NCBI GenBank assembly: GCA_947566075.1
Contig: CANOIM010000009.1
Location: forward strand, 1 to 64,000
DNA: 64,000 nt
Direction: 5' to 3'
DNA from: an uncultured Eggerthellaceae bacterium
GTDB taxonomy: Bacteria > Actinomycetota > Coriobacteriia > Coriobacteriales > Eggerthellaceae
The translations under genes were made by a program, and so were the position numbers. The notes under the pieces are model-generated. The model saw nothing but the letters and a program-made list of their open reading frames with translations. It was not told the origin of the DNA and did no database searches. How positions within the stretch are numbered: position 1 is the stretch's first letter; every line of letters begins with the position of its first letter. Below are positions 61,450 to 64,000 of this stretch, piece after piece.

Positions 61450-63029
61450 GATCTTCCCTCCAATTCCTCTTCCTCTAGCACCACCTTGATAGCCCAAGGC
61501 GGCACAGGCGGAAGCATCTCTCCTGTGTCTAGGAACACGAAAGCGGCATCGAACGCGGGGGCCTTCTCAGGGAATTGCCCCAGGCCGTCCGTGAAATAGA
61601 TCAACCCCTTCAGATCTGGCAGCCTGCCCGCCTTGCGCAGCCCTTCCACGTGGTCGAAGGCCGGGCGGAAGTCCGTCCCCCCGAAGCCGCGCACCACGAA
61701 GCCCTCCATCATCTTGTCCACATCCCGCAGATCTGTGATGAGCGTGTCTGACTGCACCCGGGAGTCAGCCTGGAGCACGTGGATGTTCACCCGGCTGGCG
61801 AAATCCTCTGAGGACTTCAATATGTCGAAGGTGTATTCCACGAACTGGCGCACCAAGGTCTCTCGCACGGATTCAGAGGTATCTATCACGATGACAAGAT
61901 CTCTCAGTTGCTTGGTGTCTTGGTATTCCAGCGGCTCTACCAGCGGCATGTTGCCATAGAGGTCAAGCCCGTAGGTGTAGTAGATGTAATCGAACTCATC
62001 CATGTTCACCTTCATGTCTTCAGTGGTGATCATGAACTTGCGGAGGAAATCTCCGTAGCGCAGCCGACGTCGGTTGGCCAGAGCAAGGGCAGCCATCAGC
62101 TCTCCCGCCTGGTCACCGAATTCCGCTGAGAACGTCTCCAAGTCCATCTGGACCTGCTTGGCTATCTCTTCCCAATCCAGCTCTTCTGTTGACTTCTCTT
62201 CTGAAGAGCCCGCATCCGGGGCCAATGCGGTATCAGACGCGCTCTCATCTTCCTCAGCGGTGTCCGAATCCTCCCCTTGGGCGCTTGATCCCTCCAGCGG
62301 TTGCTTGACATCTGGAGGCAGGGGCTGCTCCTCGGCATCGGCCGGGTTGTCTGTGCGCAGCCCTTCGGTCTCCGGCTCTTCGCTCTGGTCATCATCAGAG
62401 TCATCCTCGGGCGCTGCTGCTGCCTGCTGGGCCTGCCCGTCTTCGAAAGCAGCCCAAGGGGTATGGTCATCCCGTTCGAACAAAGCGTGCCAAGTGTTCA
62501 GATGGCTGCGCCCGAACCCAAGATGCTGGCTGCCCTCCGGCACGCCCACGATAGCAGCCAACAGCTTGTAGAGCTTGTTCGGCACCAAAGACCCGCACAC
62601 CCGGCGAAGATCAACGATGGCCTCTTTGCGGGCCTTATCCTCTTCGCTGGCGAAACGGGCCCCACAGATATCCATGACCGCATTCTCCACGATGATGTCC
62701 GCGGTCAGGCTCCAAGCTTCGCGGTTCTGATAGGCCTTGGTGAAGGGATGCCGGAAGATGCAATGCATGACCAGATGCAGATGATCACGGATAGATTCAT
62801 CTCCAGACTCTTGGAAGCGCGCGATGACCCGCGCAGGTTCCAAGATGACGCGCTTCCCATCGGTTGCCAGAGGGTAGGCGAACCCCGCCCGCGCAGGGAG
62901 AAGATCCATCTTCCACAGAGCCAAGTCCAAGAAGCGGAACTTCAGCATCAACTGCACCCGGGCTTCTTCCAGGATATCCTCAGCAAGCCTATCCTCCTGA
63001 AGCCTGCGTTGGATCTTCTGATCTTCCAT
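61446..63029 (-). CDS. VWA-domain protein, MoxR partner (DUF2201-like)
   Basis: A 527-aa cytoplasmic protein. The N-terminal part (about 1-200) resembles the DUF2201 metallopeptidase-like domain, but the expected HExxH reads 'HLVMH', without the catalytic Glu. A very acidic, low-complexity linker (about 205-300) follows. The C-terminal ~150 residues form a VWA-like domain with the metal-site motif 'DTSES'. Such proteins work with MoxR ATPases. It overlaps the MoxR gene by ATGA and follows the LRR gene by 9 bp. Start at 63029 with an AGGAGGT site. Confidence 0.85.
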   Translation of the reverse strand: MEDQKIQRRLQEDRLAEDILEEARVQLMLKFRFLDLALWKMDLLPARAGFAYPLATDGKRVILEPARVIARFQESGDESIRDHLHLVMHCIFRHPFTKAYQNREAWSLTADIIVENAVMDICGARFASEEDKARKEAIVDLRRVCGSLVPNKLYKLLAAIVGVPEGSQHLGFGRSHLNTWHALFERDDHTPWAAFEDGQAQQAAAAPEDDSDDDQSEEPETEGLRTDNPADAEEQPLPPDVKQPLEGSSAQGEDSDTAEEDESASDTALAPDAGSSEEKSTEELDWEEIAKQVQMDLETFSAEFGDQAGELMAALALANRRRLRYGDFLRKFMITTEDMKVNMDEFDYIYYTYGLDLYGNMPLVEPLEYQDTKQLRDLVIVIDTSESVRETLVRQFVEYTFDILKSSEDFASRVNIHVLQADSRVQSDTLITDLRDVDKMMEGFVVRGFGGTDFRPAFDHVEGLRKAGRLPDLKGLIYFTDGLGQFPEKAPAFDAAFVFLDTGEMLPPVPPWAIKVVLEEEELEGRS

Positions 63030-63038
63030 CCTCACCTC

Positions 63039-64000
63039 CTAGAGGCTGAAATCGAAGGAACGCCCACCGAACCGCTCTCGTTTCAACTCCAACAGGAATC
63101 CCGTCATGGCTGCATCCTGCACCGGCCGCACCGCCCGGATGACGCCCTCTATGGTGTGGGCATCCAAGATGCCCAGGTCAGCCAAATGACGCACGGAATC
63201 CCTATCATCATGGTACGCCATGGCCAAGCATATGTCCTCTAGCCCCAACCGAAGCGTCCGCCGCGCCCGTTCCTGAGTAGCCTCCGCCATGTAGACCGGG
63301 TCTTCCAACCGCTGGATCAACCGCACTGCGCGCTCATAGGTATCAAGCCCCGTTTCGCTTTGGGCATCGAAGCTGGCGGCATTGATGACGGAATTGTCAT
63401 AGTGTTCGAAAAGGGCTTGGACGTTCACGAAGGTGGGCACCGTAAGGGCCAGTATCATCTGCTGTTCGCCACGGTCTGTATGGGGTGGCCATAGATCGAA
63501 GCATCCATGGCCTTCATAGGGTTCCACCAGGTCAACATGGATATGATCCAGGGGCGCATCCACCGCCAGCCCGCGCACCCCCACCACGCTGATGCGGTCA
63601 GAGAGGAAGAGCTCCTTGATGGAGGTTGACCCGTTGAAGGCATAGGCAGCCACCTCATCCACCTTCGACGGAATATGCACCACCTCATCCGGCCCGATGT
63701 AGACCACCACACGCTCTGCACCATTTGACTTGCGCTCCACCAGCATCCCGCTCTCTACCCGGAAGCGCTGAGACCCTTCCCCTACACGAACGGCCTGTAA
63801 GGCGGGGGCCTCTTTGCCGTGGTGAGCCCCGTGGGTGATGAGCGCCCGGTCTCCCAGTTCCTCAAGACCCGCGGGCAGGAAGACCTCCTCTAAAGAGGTG
63901 TCAAGGAAAGCTTCCTGGCCGATGCGCACCACGCTGTTCGGAATATTCACCTGGCGAAGCGCCTGGCAGGCACGGAAGGCGCCTTCGCCGATCACTCGCA
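63039..64000 (-). CDS. BspA-type leucine-rich-repeat protein, 5' end cut by window edge
   Basis: The frame is open to the window edge, so the N-terminus is missing (at least 320 residues remain). The first part has BspA/LRR_5-type repeats ('GAFRACQALRQVNIPNSV', 'EAFLDTSLEEVFLPAGL'), and a diverged repeat appears at about 110-140 ('VVHIPSKVDEVAAYAF'). The C-terminal ~150 residues are helical with no repeats. It is first of the visible LRR-VWA-MoxR run. LRR_5 proteins are often surface-exposed, but the soluble helical tail and the partners suggest an intracellular recognition subunit. Whether a signal peptide exists lies outside the window. Confidence 0.8.
   Translation of the reverse strand, partial: RVIGEGAFRACQALRQVNIPNSVVRIGQEAFLDTSLEEVFLPAGLEELGDRALITHGAHHGKEAPALQAVRVGEGSQRFRVESGMLVERKSNGAERVVVYIGPDEVVHIPSKVDEVAAYAFNGSTSIKELFLSDRISVVGVRGLAVDAPLDHIHVDLVEPYEGHGCFDLWPPHTDRGEQQMILALTVPTFVNVQALFEHYDNSVINAASFDAQSETGLDTYERAVRLIQRLEDPVYMAEATQERARRTLRLGLEDICLAMAYHDDRDSVRHLADLGILDAHTIEGVIRAVRPVQDAAMTGFLLELKRERFGGRSFDFSL

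Overview
The window looks like chromosome from a moderately high-GC, probably anaerobic Gram-positive bacterium of the Coriobacteriia (Eggerthellaceae-like). This is inferred from gene content. There is a cytoplasmic molybdopterin oxidoreductase set with MFS carriers and a large MalT/LuxR-type regulator, corrinoid-dependent methyl-transfer genes, an ECF cobalamin uptake operon under a B12 riboswitch, and a type VII secretion locus that matches neither the mycobacterial nor the staphylococcal layout. No rRNA, tRNA or CRISPR array was found. A strong stable-RNA-like promoter reads off the left edge.

Layout. 1-1.85 kb: an IS30-family element flanked by a 14-bp direct repeat. 1.9-3.1 kb: tyrS. 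3.1-16.7 kb: an apparently single minus-strand type VII secretion operon. In transcription order it encodes a membrane Ser/Thr kinase, a small membrane protein, a 972-aa Ig-repeat surface protein, a WXG100 protein, EssC ATPase, DUF4176, two small helical proteins resembling YwqH/YwqI, an LXG protein, an EsaB-like ubiquitin fold and a DUF6382-FHA protein. 16.9-19.5 kb: glmM, hisE and tcdA. 19.6-30.6 kb: a catabolic/respiratory cluster with a molybdoenzyme, an Fe-S subunit, a zinc-ribbon protein, two paralogous MFS carriers, an SPW-repeat membrane protein, an FAD oxidoreductase and a divergent MalT-like regulator. 30.7-40.3 kb: purE, a lipoprotein, rpoC and rpoB. 40.4-45.1 kb: an ECF cobalamin transporter with a DUF4430 lipoprotein, a B12 riboswitch and a corrinoid adenosyltransferase. 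45.2-50.8 kb: an MFS carrier and an MtaA-like methyltransferase/DUF2284/RACo-like operon with a LysR regulator. 50.8-55.9 kb: a cell-wall hydrolase, small proteins of unknown function and a chaperone group (trigger factor, SlyD-like FKBP, a protein resembling only the trigger-factor C-terminal domain). 55.9-64 kb: an ATP-grasp/alpha-E/transglutaminase set, then a MoxR-methyltransferase fusion, a VWA protein and a BspA-type leucine-rich-repeat protein cut by the window edge.

How the genes fit together. The secretion operon pairs a kinase that keeps its catalytic motifs with two FHA (phosphothreonine-reading) proteins, which suggests phosphorylation-controlled secretion. Cobalamin uptake, adenosylation and corrinoid reactivation lie close together. 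The molybdoenzyme cluster looks like a substrate-inducible import-and-reduce module.

The most unusual DNA-level signal is a family of long perfect palindromes (about 80-116 bp). Their outer sequence is shared while the inner sequence differs between copies with both arms changing together. One copy lies in frame inside the ECF ATPase gene and one forms the 3' end of tcdA. Also notable are iteron-like repeats in the IS30 element, probable leaderless genes, and an internal ribosome-binding site that may give a stand-alone methyltransferase from the MoxR fusion.
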